Positions 26,751 to 35,894 of a DNA stretch of 64,000 nucleotides are shown here, one piece after another (position 1 is the first letter of the stretch; each line of letters opens with the position of its first letter). The DNA is from Bacillota bacterium (lineage in GTDB: Bacteria > Bacillota > Bacilli > Desulfuribacillales > Desulfuribacillaceae): assembly GCA_023388635.1 (NCBI GenBank), contig JAEWFW010000019.1, positions 62,001 through 126,000 on the forward strand, written 5' to 3'. The notes under the pieces were generated by a model. The model had not been told where the DNA came from, did not search any database, and saw nothing but the letters and a program-made list of their open reading frames with translations. Both the position numbers and the translations under genes were made by a program.

Positions 26751-28088
26751 ATGTTTCAAGGATTAGCTGACCGTTTACAACAAACATTTAGCAAATTGAA
26801 GAAAAAAGGCAAGTTGACCGAAGCTGATGTCAAAGAGGCGTTGCGTGAAGTCCGATTAGCATTGTTGGAAGCCGACGTTAACTTTAAAATAGTCAAGCAG
26901 TTTGTCGATAAATTAAAAGAACGTGCCATTGGGCAGGAAGTGCTCAGCAGTTTGACTCCCGGTCAGCATGTAATCAAACTGGTCAATGAAGAATTGACTG
27001 AATTGATGGGGAAGACCCAAAGTAAGCTGGTCGTCAGTTCCAGTCCACCTACGGTAGTGATGATGGTAGGGCTACAAGGTGCCGGTAAGACGACGACGAC
27101 GGCGAAATTGGCAAATCTATTAAGAAAGCAAAACCGTCGACCGTTATTGGTCGCTTGTGATATTTATCGTCCGGCGGCGATTAAGCAGCTACAAGTTCTG
27201 GGAGATCAGTTGAATATTCCCGTGTTCAGCATGGGAGACAAGCATGATCCGGTCAACATTGCCAAAGCGGCGATGGAACATGCGCGGCATCATGGTAATG
27301 ACCATGTGTTAATTGACACAGCGGGACGTTTGCACATCGATGAGACATTGATGCAAGAATTGCAATCCGTCAGAGACAATGTATCACCTGATGAGATTCT
27401 GCTAGTAGTCGATTCGATGACCGGTCAAGATGCAGTCAACGTTGCCGAGTCCTTTAATCAGCAACTGGAATTGACAGGCGTTGTTCTGACAAAACTCGAC
27501 GGCGATACGCGCGGCGGTGCGGCACTTTCCGTTAAAGCTGTGACCGGTTGCCCGATCAAGTTCGTCGGTATGGGTGAGAAACTGGATGCGTTGGAACCGT
27601 TTCATCCTGATCGCATGGCGTCGCGGATTCTCGGTATGGGAGACGTGCTGTCGTTAATTGAGAAGGCACAAGCGAATGTCGATGAAGATAAGGCACGGGA
27701 ACTGGAAAAGAAAATGCGCACGGCGGAGTTTTCCTTTGAAGATTTTCTCGATCAAATGGAGCAAGTGCGCAATATGGGACCACTTGACCAAATGCTGGGA
27801 ATGTTACCCGGTGCCAATAAAATCAAAGGTCTGCAAAACGTGCAATTGGATGAAAAGCAATTGCTACATGTAGAAGCGATTATTAAATCGATGACGAAAG
27901 AAGAGAAACAGCGTCCGGAGATGATCAACTCCAGCCGACGTAAACGAATTGCCCTTGGCAGCGGTACGCAGGTACAAGATGTCAACCGTCTGCTCAAGCA
28001 ATTTAATGATATGAAGAAGATGATGAAACAATTTACTACCCAAAGTAAAGGAAAGGGTAAGAAAAAATTCAAGTTGCCGTTCTTTTAA
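26751..28088 (+). CDS. ffh: Signal recognition particle protein Ffh
   Basis: 445 residues: N and G domains with P-loop GLQGAGKTTT, DTAGR and TKLDGDTRGG, then a methionine-rich M domain (FLDQMEQVRNMGPLDQMLGM and on) that binds SRP RNA and signal sequences, and a basic C-terminal tail. The ATG at 26751 follows GGGAGGCGG. The SRP RNA gene itself was not found in the window. Confidence 0.97.
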   Translation: MFQGLADRLQQTFSKLKKKGKLTEADVKEALREVRLALLEADVNFKIVKQFVDKLKERAIGQEVLSSLTPGQHVIKLVNEELTELMGKTQSKLVVSSSPPTVVMMVGLQGAGKTTTTAKLANLLRKQNRRPLLVACDIYRPAAIKQLQVLGDQLNIPVFSMGDKHDPVNIAKAAMEHARHHGNDHVLIDTAGRLHIDETLMQELQSVRDNVSPDEILLVVDSMTGQDAVNVAESFNQQLELTGVVLTKLDGDTRGGAALSVKAVTGCPIKFVGMGEKLDALEPFHPDRMASRILGMGDVLSLIEKAQANVDEDKARELEKKMRTAEFSFEDFLDQMEQVRNMGPLDQMLGMLPGANKIKGLQNVQLDEKQLLHVEAIIKSMTKEEKQRPEMINSSRRKRIALGSGTQVQDVNRLLKQFNDMKKMMKQFTTQSKGKGKKKFKLPFF

Positions 28089-28139
28089 AATGCAGTAAAT
28101 TGTCAAATATCGTGATTCTGTATAGGGAGGTGAAAAATA

Positions 28140-28412
28140 ATGGCAGTACGTATTCGTTTAAAGCGCATGGGTCAAAAAAAATCCCCGTTTTATCGTGTGG
28201 TAGTTTCTGATTCTCGTTCTCCACGTGATGGACGTTTTATTGAAGAGATTGGCACATACAATCCGACTACGCAACCGGCACAGATCAACGTCAAAGAAGA
28301 TCGTGCATTGCATTGGTTACAAACAGGTGCTCAACCTTCTGATACAGTTCGCAGTTTGTTCAGTAAAGTCGGCATCATGCAAAAAAATCATGAATTGAAA
28401 CAACAAAAATAG
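28140..28412 (+). CDS. rpsP: 30S ribosomal protein S16
   Basis: 90 residues, starting [23 protein letters not shown], the S16 signature. GGGAGGTG is the ribosome binding site. It begins the rpsP-khpA-ylqD-rimM-trmD-rplS cluster typical of Bacilli. Confidence 0.97.
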   Translation: MAVRIRLKRMGQKKSPFYRVVVSDSRSPRDGRFIEEIGTYNPTTQPAQINVKEDRALHWLQTGAQPSDTVRSLFSKVGIMQKNHELKQQK

Positions 28413-28432
28413 TATACCAGAGGGGGATCCCC

Positions 28433-28660
28433 GTGAAAAAATTAGTAGAAGTCATTGCTAAATCTCTGGTTGACTGTCCCGAGGAAGTGCAGGTTCGTGA
28501 ATCATCTGATGAGGATACAACCGTGTACGAATTGAGTGTTGCCGCAACCGATATGGGTAAAATTATCGGCAAACAGGGCAGAACGGTGAAAGCATTGCGT
28601 ACCGTCGTAAATGCAGCAGCTACAAAAGAAAATAAAAAAATATCCATAGAAATTATTTAA
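28433..28660 (+). CDS. khpA: KH-domain RNA-binding protein KhpA (YlqC)
   Basis: 75 residues from a GTG start with GAGGGGG in front. A single KH domain, with the MGKIIGKQGRTVKALRTVV loop (GxxG motif as GKQG). KhpA binds RNA, often with KhpB/Jag, and affects cell elongation in streptococci. The position after rpsP is conserved. Confidence 0.94.
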   Translation: MKKLVEVIAKSLVDCPEEVQVRESSDEDTTVYELSVAATDMGKIIGKQGRTVKALRTVVNAAATKENKKISIEII

Positions 28661-28689
28661 AAGGGTTGGGGTGTCATCTCAACCCTTTT
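28659..28689 (+). terminator. Stem-loop after khpA
   Basis: AAAAGGGTTG pairs perfectly with CAACCCTTTT and overlaps the khpA stop. Only a short T stretch, part of the stem itself, is present, so it may be a partial terminator or an RNA-processing site. Confidence 0.5.
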
Positions 28690-28756
28690 AAGTCATAGTA
28701 GTAGCAGTAATCAGGGACACATAGCAATTATACGAGCGATAGGAGTGGCAGCAGGC

Positions 28757-29158
28757 ATGATTGTCAAACGGTCGGTGAAAGTAAAAATGCTTATGACTCC
28801 GAAGACACGGCAGGAGATTGAACACGATTATATGAATGAGCTCAACCAGATTCGTCTGGAATTAGAACAGTTAGAGTTTCAATGTAAAAAACTTTTGGTG
28901 GATGCCAAAAAGAAGAATCTTGACACACAGCAGATCGCGCATAAAATAAATCAGGAGCGCAAGAAACGCTATGAGCGCCTTGAACGGTTGGAAATTAAAA
29001 TTAAGGAAATGTTAAAAGTTCCCGATGGCACGGAATTACTTTATAGCACTGTCGACAGCTATGTCACCGTAGAAGTTGGTGATCGTTGGGCATCAAAAAT
29101 TGAAAGTCCGGAAATTATACTAAAAGATGGTATAATTGTTGAAATACGCAATGAATAA
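28757..29158 (+). CDS. ylqD: YlqD family protein
   Basis: 133 residues. A long charged coiled-coil-like helix (about residues 25-80) is followed by a small beta domain. The start IVKRSVKVKMLMTPKTRQ resembles Bacillus YlqD, which has no known function. AGGAG lies 12 bases before the chosen ATG at 28757; the in-frame GTG at 28745 is too close to it. It lies between khpA and rimM as in Bacillus. Confidence 0.82.
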   Translation: MIVKRSVKVKMLMTPKTRQEIEHDYMNELNQIRLELEQLEFQCKKLLVDAKKKNLDTQQIAHKINQERKKRYERLERLEIKIKEMLKVPDGTELLYSTVDSYVTVEVGDRWASKIESPEIILKDGIIVEIRNE

Positions 29159-29181
29159 CTAATTAAGCAAGGTGATCGAAT

Positions 29182-29706
29182 ATGAAAACTTATCAGGGAC
29201 AGCGCTTATTTCGCGTTGGAAAAATCGTCAATACACAGGGGCTGCGCGGTGAGCTGCGTGTCATTTCGGTAACCGATTTCCCAGACCGCTTTCAACCGGA
29301 GTGTGAATTTATCATTGTCGAAAGTAAGGGGCAACCGGAGCCGGTCATTGTGGAGCAGGCTCGTAGCCATAAAAATTTTATGCTGCTGAAATTTAAAGGT
29401 TATGATTCGATCAATGATGTGGAAAAATGGAAAGGCAGTGAACTATTTGTCACCGAAGACAATTTAGCGGAGCTGGAAGACGGCGAATACTATTTTCACG
29501 ATCTGCTCGGTTTGACTGTCCAGACAGAAACAGGAGAGCTTGTCGGAACGCTGTCGGACATTTTACAGACGGGGGCGAATGACGTGTACGTAGTCAAACG
29601 TGACGGGCAGAAAGATTTATTGCTGCCGGTCATCGATGAATGTGTGCTCGACATCGATATACCAGGAAAAAAAATTGTCGTACATATCCTACCCGGGTTG
29701 GAGTGA
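29182..29706 (+). CDS. rimM: Ribosome maturation factor RimM
   Basis: 174 residues. N-terminal RimM domain (FRVGKIVNTQGLRGELRVISVTDFPDRF) and C-terminal PRC-barrel domain (YYFHDLLGLTV, then DVYVVKRDGQKDLLLPVIDE). It helps maturation of the 30S head and binds S19. The gene is followed by trmD, the common pair. Confidence 0.95.
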   Translation: MKTYQGQRLFRVGKIVNTQGLRGELRVISVTDFPDRFQPECEFIIVESKGQPEPVIVEQARSHKNFMLLKFKGYDSINDVEKWKGSELFVTEDNLAELEDGEYYFHDLLGLTVQTETGELVGTLSDILQTGANDVYVVKRDGQKDLLLPVIDECVLDIDIPGKKIVVHILPGLE

Positions 29707-29761
29707 CAACATGGTATATACATTTGAATCATGAAACGATACATAGAGGTTGGAAACGCAT

Positions 29762-30499
29762 ATGCATATTGATATTTTGACGATCTTTCCGGAGATGTTC
29801 ACCGGTGTTATGGAATCGAGTATTATTAAGCGCGCAAGGGAACAGTCACACGTTGTGATTGAGACGGTTAACTTCCGCGATTTTGCGACGGATAAGCATA
29901 AAGTTGTTGACGATTATCCGTATGGTGGCGGCGGTGGCATGGTGTTAAAGCCGGAACCGATTTTTCGAGCCGTTGAAGCATTAGATAAAGGACCGAACAG
30001 CCGTGTTTTGCTGATGTGTCCCCAAGGTCAGCCATTTGATCAGGCGAAAGCGGAGGAATTGGCGCAGGCAGAGCATTTGATTTTCATTTGCGGTCATTAT
30101 GAAGGGTACGATGAGCGAATCCGCGAGCATTTGGTGACAGATGAAATTTCTATCGGTGACTATGTGCTCACGGGCGGCGAACTGCCGGCAATGGTTGTGA
30201 TCGACAGTGTTGTGCGCTTGCTTCCGGGGGTATTGGGTAATGATACTTCGGCAGTCAACGATTCCTTTAGCACCGGACTGCTGGAATATCCTCACTATAC
30301 CCGACCGGCGGACTTCCGCGGTATGAAAGTTCCCGATGTCTTGGTAGGTGGGAATCACAAACTGATTGACCAGTGGCGAAGAGAGCAATCACTGCTGCGT
30401 ACGTGGAAGCGCCGACCGGAACTGTTGCAACAAGCGGCGCTGTCGAAAGAAGATGAGAAATTTATCAAAAAACAGCTTGAACTTGATAATCAAATATGA
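29762..30499 (+). CDS. trmD: tRNA (guanosine37-N1)-methyltransferase TrmD
   Basis: 245 residues of the SPOUT family. The start [12 protein letters not shown], the [20 protein letters not shown] segment and the knotted SAM-binding loop around [15 protein letters not shown] are typical. It makes m1G37 in tRNA, needed to keep the reading frame. GAGG is 12 bases before the ATG at 29762. Confidence 0.96.
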   Translation: MHIDILTIFPEMFTGVMESSIIKRAREQSHVVIETVNFRDFATDKHKVVDDYPYGGGGGMVLKPEPIFRAVEALDKGPNSRVLLMCPQGQPFDQAKAEELAQAEHLIFICGHYEGYDERIREHLVTDEISIGDYVLTGGELPAMVVIDSVVRLLPGVLGNDTSAVNDSFSTGLLEYPHYTRPADFRGMKVPDVLVGGNHKLIDQWRREQSLLRTWKRRPELLQQAALSKEDEKFIKKQLELDNQI

Positions 30500-30515
30500 T
30501 AAGATAACTCTTGTT

Positions 30516-30575
30516 GATTACGATGGTCCTCTGCTAAGGAAACACTAGAGCATGAACATCTGTGAGGAAGGAGCG
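30516..30575 (+). ncRNA. Candidate L19 (rplS) leader
   Basis: The 82-bp gap between trmD and rplS can fold so that CCTC (30528-30531) pairs with GAGG (30564-30567), right next to the rplS ribosome binding site AAGGAG. Rfam describes an L19 leader at this place in Bacilli; whether this is one was not tested. Confidence 0.3.
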
Positions 30576-30581
30576 GTTCAG

Positions 30582-30923
30582 ATGAACATATTAAACCAAA
30601 TCGCGAAAGAGCAATTGAAAAATAACATTCCAGCGTTCAAGCCTGGGGATACAGTTCGTGTACACGTAAAAATTATTGAAGGTACACGCGAGCGTATTCA
30701 GGTTTTCGAAGGAGTCGTTATTAAAAGACGTGGTGCGGATATTAGCGAAACTTTTACAGTGCGTAAGATTTCTTACGGCGTAGGAGTTGAGCGTGCATTC
30801 CCAATTCATTCGCCAAAGATCGATAAGATCGAAGTATTACGTCGTGGACGTGTACGCCGTGCGAAGTTGTACTACCTGCGCAATTTGACTGGTAAGGCAG
30901 CACGTATTAAAGAAATTCTGTAA
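30582..30923 (+). CDS. rplS: 50S ribosomal protein L19
   Basis: 113 residues, with [29 protein letters not shown] typical of L19 and the C-terminal [27 protein letters not shown] is the ribosome binding site for ATG 30582; the upstream ATG in frame is not needed. A terminator follows. Confidence 0.97.
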   Translation: MNILNQIAKEQLKNNIPAFKPGDTVRVHVKIIEGTRERIQVFEGVVIKRRGADISETFTVRKISYGVGVERAFPIHSPKIDKIEVLRRGRVRRAKLYYLRNLTGKAARIKEIL

Positions 30924-30931
30924 GCTAACAA

Positions 30932-30957
30932 GGGAGCTGTGATTCAGCTCCTTTTTT
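30932..30957 (+). terminator. Rho-independent terminator after rplS
   Basis: GGAGCTG pairs with CAGCTCC around a five-base loop and is followed by six T. Confidence 0.88.
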
Positions 30958-30983
30958 CATATGATTAAAATTAATATTGCAAA

Positions 30984-31012
30984 TTGTCTAAACATTGATA
31001 ATTTGATAAAAT
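30984..31012 (+). promoter_or_regulatory. Sigma-A promoter for lepB
   Basis: TTGTCT (30984-30989), a 17-base spacer and TAAAAT (31007-31012), between the rplS terminator and lepB. Confidence 0.45.
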
Positions 31013-31061
31013 AGGTAGGTCAATTTATTGCATTTTTACCACAACTGAGGGGGAGCTAGGG

Positions 31062-31703
31062 ATGCAAGAGGTAGAGTCAAACGGCATAAGTGAAGAACAA
31101 CGTGATGCGCAGGGTGACGAGCAGCATGATGTGCATAACGATGAACAGAGTGAACAGAGCGTACGAAGAAATAGGAAACCTGAGAAAAGTCCGGTAAGAG
31201 AATTTGTAGATTGGGCAATGACATTAGGGATTGCCATAGTTTTGGCATTGTTCATTCGGCATTTTTTGTTTGCGATCTTTATTGTTGACGGAGAATCGAT
31301 GTATCCGACGTTAAAGGATTCCGAATGGCTGATTGTCAATAAAGCGATTTATTTCATTGATGAACCGCAAAAAGGTGAAATTGTCGTATTCCATGCGACG
31401 GAAACGCGTGATTACATTAAGCGTGTGATTGCCGTTGCCGGTGATGAAATCGAGATTGATGCCGGTGAATTGTATGTCAACGGTGAGCTAATTGATGAAC
31501 CGTACATTAATGAACCGATGGAATTCTATAATCATTATGAGAAGTCGGTCGTTCCTGAACACACGATTTTTGTCATGGGGGACAACCGCAACAGAAGCGC
31601 CGATAGCAGAATGCATGATATTGGATTTATCGATATCGATCGAGTCGTAGGCAGAGCAGATTTTGTTTTTTGGCCGATTGGCGAAATGACGAAAATACAT
31701 TGA
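31062..31703 (+). CDS. lepB: Signal peptidase I
   Basis: 213 residues. A hydrophilic, acidic N-terminal extension of about 50 residues comes before one membrane anchor (residues ~54-76). The catalytic serine is Ser79 in DGESMYPTL and the lysine is Lys120 in DYIKRVIAV; MGDNRNRSADSR is also conserved. It cuts signal peptides from exported proteins on the outer face of the membrane. The charged extension is longer than in most Bacillus Sip proteins. The order rplS-lepB-rbgA is conserved. Confidence 0.94.
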   Translation: MQEVESNGISEEQRDAQGDEQHDVHNDEQSEQSVRRNRKPEKSPVREFVDWAMTLGIAIVLALFIRHFLFAIFIVDGESMYPTLKDSEWLIVNKAIYFIDEPQKGEIVVFHATETRDYIKRVIAVAGDEIEIDAGELYVNGELIDEPYINEPMEFYNHYEKSVVPEHTIFVMGDNRNRSADSRMHDIGFIDIDRVVGRADFVFWPIGEMTKIH

Positions 31704-31733
31704 TGAAAATATTGAAAACAGAGGATGATCAAT

Positions 31734-32582
31734 TTGACGGTACAATGGTTTCCGGGACATATGGCAAAAGCAAGGCGAGAGCTTCAGGAAAAACTGAATT
31801 TAGTCGATGTTGTCATTGAATTGTTAGATGCCCGCTTACCCCTTTCCAGCCAAAACCCGATGATCCGCGAGATCGTTGAAGAAAAACCGAAAATTGTCGT
31901 TTTGAATAAAGCAGATTTGGCTGATGCCGGAGCAACCGGGAAATGGGTACGCTATTATCAAGAGCTAGGAATTACGGCGATCCCTGTCAATTCGCATACG
32001 GGAGACGGGCTACAGTATATCACTAAAGAAGCTAAAAAAGTGGTCGAACATAAATGGCAGAAATTGCGCGACAAAGGCTTTACACCACGCGCAGTCCGGG
32101 CAGTGATTATCGGGATACCGAATGTCGGTAAGTCGACGATTATCAACAAACTGGCGAATAAGCAGATTGCCGCGACCAGCGATAAACCGGGAGTCACTAA
32201 AAGACAACAATGGATTAAAGTCGGCACAGAAATGGAATTGCTCGATACACCGGGGATCCTTTGGCCAAAGTTTGCCGATGAAGAGACGGGGTATCGCTTG
32301 GCAATCAGCGGAGCGATTAAAGAAGAAATTTTCGATTTCGAGACCGCCGGATATTATTTGGTAAAATTTCTGATGGAAAACTATCTACCGCTTTTACAAA
32401 CACGCTACAATCTCGATAATAGTCCGGACAGTCCTATGGAGTTCTTAGAAGAAATCGGACGCAAACGAGGATGTCTGCGTGCCGGAGGGATTGTCGACAC
32501 GACAATGGCAGGGGAAATCCTTTTGCGTGATTACAGAAGTCAGAAACTCGGCAAGATTACGTTGGAATTTCCACCTGAATGA
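31734..32582 (+). CDS. rbgA: Ribosome biogenesis GTPase RbgA (YlqF)
   Basis: 282 residues, a circularly permuted GTPase: NKAD (G4) comes before the P-loop GIPNVGKST, with DTPGILWPK (G3) last. RbgA acts in late assembly of the 50S subunit. The TTG at 31734 is chosen because GAGG sits eight bases upstream and the protein then begins TVQWFPGHMAKARRE as in Bacillus; the ATG at 31725 touches the ribosome binding site. A terminator follows closely. Confidence 0.95.
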   Translation: MTVQWFPGHMAKARRELQEKLNLVDVVIELLDARLPLSSQNPMIREIVEEKPKIVVLNKADLADAGATGKWVRYYQELGITAIPVNSHTGDGLQYITKEAKKVVEHKWQKLRDKGFTPRAVRAVIIGIPNVGKSTIINKLANKQIAATSDKPGVTKRQQWIKVGTEMELLDTPGILWPKFADEETGYRLAISGAIKEEIFDFETAGYYLVKFLMENYLPLLQTRYNLDNSPDSPMEFLEEIGRKRGCLRAGGIVDTTMAGEILLRDYRSQKLGKITLEFPPE

Positions 32583-32594
32583 CACAGACACATG

Positions 32595-32621
32595 CGCCCT
32601 CGGCATCACGAGGGCGTTTTT
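32595..32621 (+). terminator. Rho-independent terminator after rbgA
   Basis: CGCCCTCG pairs perfectly with CGAGGGCG around six bases and is followed by TTTTT. It precedes rnhB, so rnhB may depend on read-through or on an unseen promoter. Confidence 0.88.
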
Positions 32622-32645
32622 ACCTTTATTTGGGAGATGAGTTGG

Positions 32646-33482
32646 TTGGACTATAGAGAATGGATGCAAAATATTCAGAAACACTCTTCAAAAGAAATTG
32701 AAAATCGACTCAAGCAATTGCTGACGCTTGATAAACAGCAGGTCGCGACCGATACATATAATGAGAATATACAGGCGTTTTTGCAATGCTGCCAGCAGGA
32801 TCCGCGCAAAAGTGTGCAGAAAATTGCCGCATCGTTCTATAAGGCAGAACAACGCGAACAGGCGGAAAAGTTGCGTACGATGGCAATGTATAGAACGGAA
32901 ACAGACCTTTGGATGAGCGGCATAGTGTCGATCGTCGGTATTGATGAGGTCGGTCGGGGATGTGTGGCAGGTCCGGTCGTCGCAGGTGCAGTGATTTTGC
33001 CCTACGAACCACAGATTTTGGGTCTGAACGATTCCAAGAAACTGACGCCATCACAGAGGGAAGCATTGGATGAGCAAATTCGCTATGCGGCGATTGATTA
33101 TGCAGTCGGTGAAGTCGATGCAGAGACGATTGATCAGATCGGTATCGCTAATGCGACATTTCGGGCGATGAGACAGGCAATCAGCCGGCTGACGTTTGTG
33201 CCGAACCATGTTCTAGTCGATGCATTTCGCATTCCTGAAGTCGATGTACCTCAGACAAATATTATCGGAGGTGATGGTCTGTCGGCTTCGATTGCCGCTG
33301 CTTCGATCGTCGCCAAAGTGTATCGCGACAAGAAAATGACTGAATATCATACAGTCTATCCCGATTACGGGTTCGACCGTCACAAGGGATACGGGACAGC
33401 CGAGCATATGCAGTATATTACAGAGTATGGTCTGTCTCCACTGCACAGAAAGTCATTTTTGAAATCCATTGTTTTCGCCTAG
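32646..33482 (+). CDS. rnhB: Ribonuclease HII
   Basis: About 278 residues. After an N-terminal extension of about 80 residues (also in Bacillus RnhB) comes the RNase HII domain with IVGIDEVGRGCVAGPVVAGAV, NDSKKLTPSQRE and HKGYGTAEHM. It removes ribonucleotides from DNA and RNA primers. The TTG at 32646 is chosen: GGAG lies nine bases upstream. The ATG at 32637 directly follows that site, and one at 32592 lies in the preceding terminator. Confidence 0.93.
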   Translation: MDYREWMQNIQKHSSKEIENRLKQLLTLDKQQVATDTYNENIQAFLQCCQQDPRKSVQKIAASFYKAEQREQAEKLRTMAMYRTETDLWMSGIVSIVGIDEVGRGCVAGPVVAGAVILPYEPQILGLNDSKKLTPSQREALDEQIRYAAIDYAVGEVDAETIDQIGIANATFRAMRQAISRLTFVPNHVLVDAFRIPEVDVPQTNIIGGDGLSASIAAASIVAKVYRDKKMTEYHTVYPDYGFDRHKGYGTAEHMQYITEYGLSPLHRKSFLKSIVFA

Positions 33483-33517
33483 TTTCTATCTTGTTTTAAT
33501 ACAAGGAGGGATTGTAT

Positions 33518-35218
33518 TTGAACGTATTTCAAGTGTTTCACTCCATGGTATCGCCGGAATCACAAGCTGTCAGAGATCATTTGGTGCTTCGCAACGGGCA
33601 GATCGTCAATGCGACATTGATGGATATGTTTGCCAACGGAGATGCGAAAATTGCCATCCAAGGGTACATGGTGCGCGCGAAGTTAGAAACGCCAATGGCG
33701 AGAGGCGAGCATACATTTATGCAAGTACAGAGTTTCCAAAACGGCATTGTCGTCATGAAGCTGCTTGCCCCCAACGAAGCAAATGCGCCGAACGTACCGG
33801 ATAATAATATCAATCAATTATTAAAGAACACAGAACTGCCGCAAAATGCTGCATGGCGCGAAGTCATTCAGCAAATGATGCAGCGGAATATTCCACTTTT
33901 GCCCGATATTTTGCAAAACGGTGTAGCGCTGCTAGGAAAGCAGCCGACGGCTAATCAACTGCAGACATGGTTTACGATGCTGGAGCGCGGTATCCCGATT
34001 TCAGCCGACAGCCTACAAGCGGTACATCAATTACTTTACGGCTCATCGGTCAATACCTTAGTCAACGAATTAAAAGCACTTGTTCAGCAACTGCTGGCGC
34101 AGTCACAAGGTAATACAGGCACGTCGGCTCAACAATCGGCATCGCAACAATCAATATCGCAGCAATCAGCGAGCGAATCATCGCAGATGATTCAAGATTC
34201 GTCGGTGACCGGTGCTAGAACGGCACAAACGGCGGCAGGCGCCGAGGCGCGAACCCAACCGATCCCCGGCAATATCGCTGAACAAGTGGCAAATGCCAAG
34301 TCGTCAGTACAACAACAGTTAGCGAGTAACCTGATCGAACAATCGAATAGCGCAGGGAGGGCAGCAGCCGATGCCGGTTCGTTACCAGTGCAAACTTCGC
34401 CGGTTGCCGGGGAAAATACACAGATGATTGGGCAATTACTCAAACTAAGTCAGGTTTTAGATGAGATTTCTCAGACAGCCAAGCAAGTAGTACGAGCGGA
34501 AAACAATGCTGCTTCGGCGGTGCCATCGACATCCCAAGAATCACCGCTGGCGCAATTGTTGAAACTGTTTGGGTATCAGCACGAAAAGCAGGCGGCAAAT
34601 CTTTTGCAAAATAGAGCGGGCGGCATGGAGAAAGCGGCGGAAACGGTCGAGCAAGCGATGCACAGAGACGGAAATGCCACATTGCCGAATGAAAATGCCA
34701 AACAGTTGCTGATCCAATTGTCTGCTAATCCCCAATATCCTCAAGCCGTAAGGGAAATGGCACAGCAACTGTTGAATAATATTACTGGACAGCAACTGCT
34801 GTCACTTCCGCAAGATCAGCAGACGATGCATCAGAGTATTATGGTGCAAATCCCTGTGGAATGGGGCGAGAACCAGCAAGATACGCTGACTTTGCAAGTG
34901 CAAGGCAGAAAAGACAAAAAAACGATTGATCCATCAAATTGCTCCATTTATTTGGACTTACACCCGCCGAATCTCGGAGATTTGGGCGTATTTGTCCATA
35001 TTGTGAGCAAAGTTGTGTCCGTGAAATTATTTTCCGAGAATCAGCAAATAAAGCCGATGGCTGCGCAATTGTTTCCTTTGCTAAAGCAAGGCTTATCGGA
35101 ACAGGGGTATCTCCTATCATTTGTCAGGGTGGAGGAAGCACAGCAGGAAACAAAAACTCATAAAGCGATCAATGCTTATGGGAAGACATCGGCGAAGGGA
35201 ATCGATATACGCGTCTAA
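33518..35218 (+). CDS. FliK-like hook-length control domain protein (YlqG-like)
   Basis: 566 residues. The N-terminal part is unlike known domains; the middle (about 205-340) is rich in Gln, Ser and Ala and looks disordered. The C-terminal ~100 residues, with MVQIPVEWGENQQDTLTLQV and SIYLDLHPPNLGDLGVFVH, resemble the flagellar hook-length Flg_hook domain. It lies beside an FlhB-tail protein exactly as ylqG-ylqH do in Bacillus, far from a flagellar operon. FliK and FlhB tails interact in flagellar export, so this pair may be a partner relic of that. The TTG at 33518 follows AAGGAGGG by seven bases. Confidence 0.72.
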   Translation: MNVFQVFHSMVSPESQAVRDHLVLRNGQIVNATLMDMFANGDAKIAIQGYMVRAKLETPMARGEHTFMQVQSFQNGIVVMKLLAPNEANAPNVPDNNINQLLKNTELPQNAAWREVIQQMMQRNIPLLPDILQNGVALLGKQPTANQLQTWFTMLERGIPISADSLQAVHQLLYGSSVNTLVNELKALVQQLLAQSQGNTGTSAQQSASQQSISQQSASESSQMIQDSSVTGARTAQTAAGAEARTQPIPGNIAEQVANAKSSVQQQLASNLIEQSNSAGRAAADAGSLPVQTSPVAGENTQMIGQLLKLSQVLDEISQTAKQVVRAENNAASAVPSTSQESPLAQLLKLFGYQHEKQAANLLQNRAGGMEKAAETVEQAMHRDGNATLPNENAKQLLIQLSANPQYPQAVREMAQQLLNNITGQQLLSLPQDQQTMHQSIMVQIPVEWGENQQDTLTLQVQGRKDKKTIDPSNCSIYLDLHPPNLGDLGVFVHIVSKVVSVKLFSENQQIKPMAAQLFPLLKQGLSEQGYLLSFVRVEEAQQETKTHKAINAYGKTSAKGIDIRV

Positions 35219-35233
35219 GGGAGTGTGATATCT

Positions 35234-35515
35234 TTGGCAAAGGACAGAAAAAAAGCAGTTGCCATTCGTTACGATTCTGAAAGTCATAATGCTCCCGTAA
35301 TTGTGGCAAGCGGAGAAGGGCGGCAAGCGGAGAGAATCCTCGAATTGGCTGAACAACACGGAATACCGCTGCAACAAGATACGACGTTAATTGATACACT
35401 CATCAAACTCGATATTGGGCAGGAAATCCCACCGGAATTATATCAGGTTGTGGCGGAGGTACTTGTTTTCGTACGACGGATGAATGAAAAGGCACAGCAG
35501 CTCAATGTAAAATGA
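35234..35515 (+). CDS. FlhB C-terminal-domain-like protein (YlqH)
   Basis: 93 residues resembling the cytoplasmic tail of the flagellar export protein FlhB (EscU/YscU C-terminal domain). It has AVAIRYDSESHNAPVIVASGEG, where FlhB has the NPxH autocleavage site; here the NPTH motif is replaced by ESHNAP, so autocleavage is not expected. The TTG at 35234 has GGGAG upstream. It pairs with the FliK-like gene before it. Confidence 0.8.
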   Translation: MAKDRKKAVAIRYDSESHNAPVIVASGEGRQAERILELAEQHGIPLQQDTTLIDTLIKLDIGQEIPPELYQVVAEVLVFVRRMNEKAQQLNVK

Positions 35516-35531
35516 GGGCGGGAGTGGCGAC

Positions 35532-35894
35532 ATGTCGAATAAACAATTAGGGGAACTGGGTGAAACACTTGCCAGCCAATATTTGGAGGACAAAGGATAC
35601 CGCTTGATCGTCGCCAACTGGCGGACGCGCTTGGGAGAATTGGACCTACTGATGTCTTCCCCAAGCGGTCTGCTTGTCGTCGTCGAAGTCAAATTTCGGA
35701 CAAATAACCGCATGGGTTCTGGTGTTGAAGCGGTCGATCAGAGGAAAATCCGTAAAATATATCAGATGGTAGAAATGTTCTGGCTCAAGCATCCCGAATA
35801 TCGGAATACCCCGGTGCGTATCGATGTTGTCAGTATTTTTTGCGATAAAATGCTGGATACACCGCCGGTGATTACGCATATAGAAGGCGTTTAA
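35532..35894 (+). CDS. yraN: UPF0102 family protein YraN
   Basis: 120 residues. The nuclease-fold core is visible: GELGETLASQYLEDKGYRLI, LGELDLL and VVVEVKFRTN, with the Asp/Glu/Lys set of Holliday-junction-resolvase-like enzymes. No function is established. It follows ylqH as in Bacillus, and its stop codon abuts that of the oppositely read next gene, with no gap. Confidence 0.92.
   Translation: MSNKQLGELGETLASQYLEDKGYRLIVANWRTRLGELDLLMSSPSGLLVVVEVKFRTNNRMGSGVEAVDQRKIRKIYQMVEMFWLKHPEYRNTPVRIDVVSIFCDKMLDTPPVITHIEGV

Noticed and set aside
32592..32645. Longer rnhB start at ATG 32592
   Set aside because: It lies inside the rbgA terminator stem and has no ribosome binding site.
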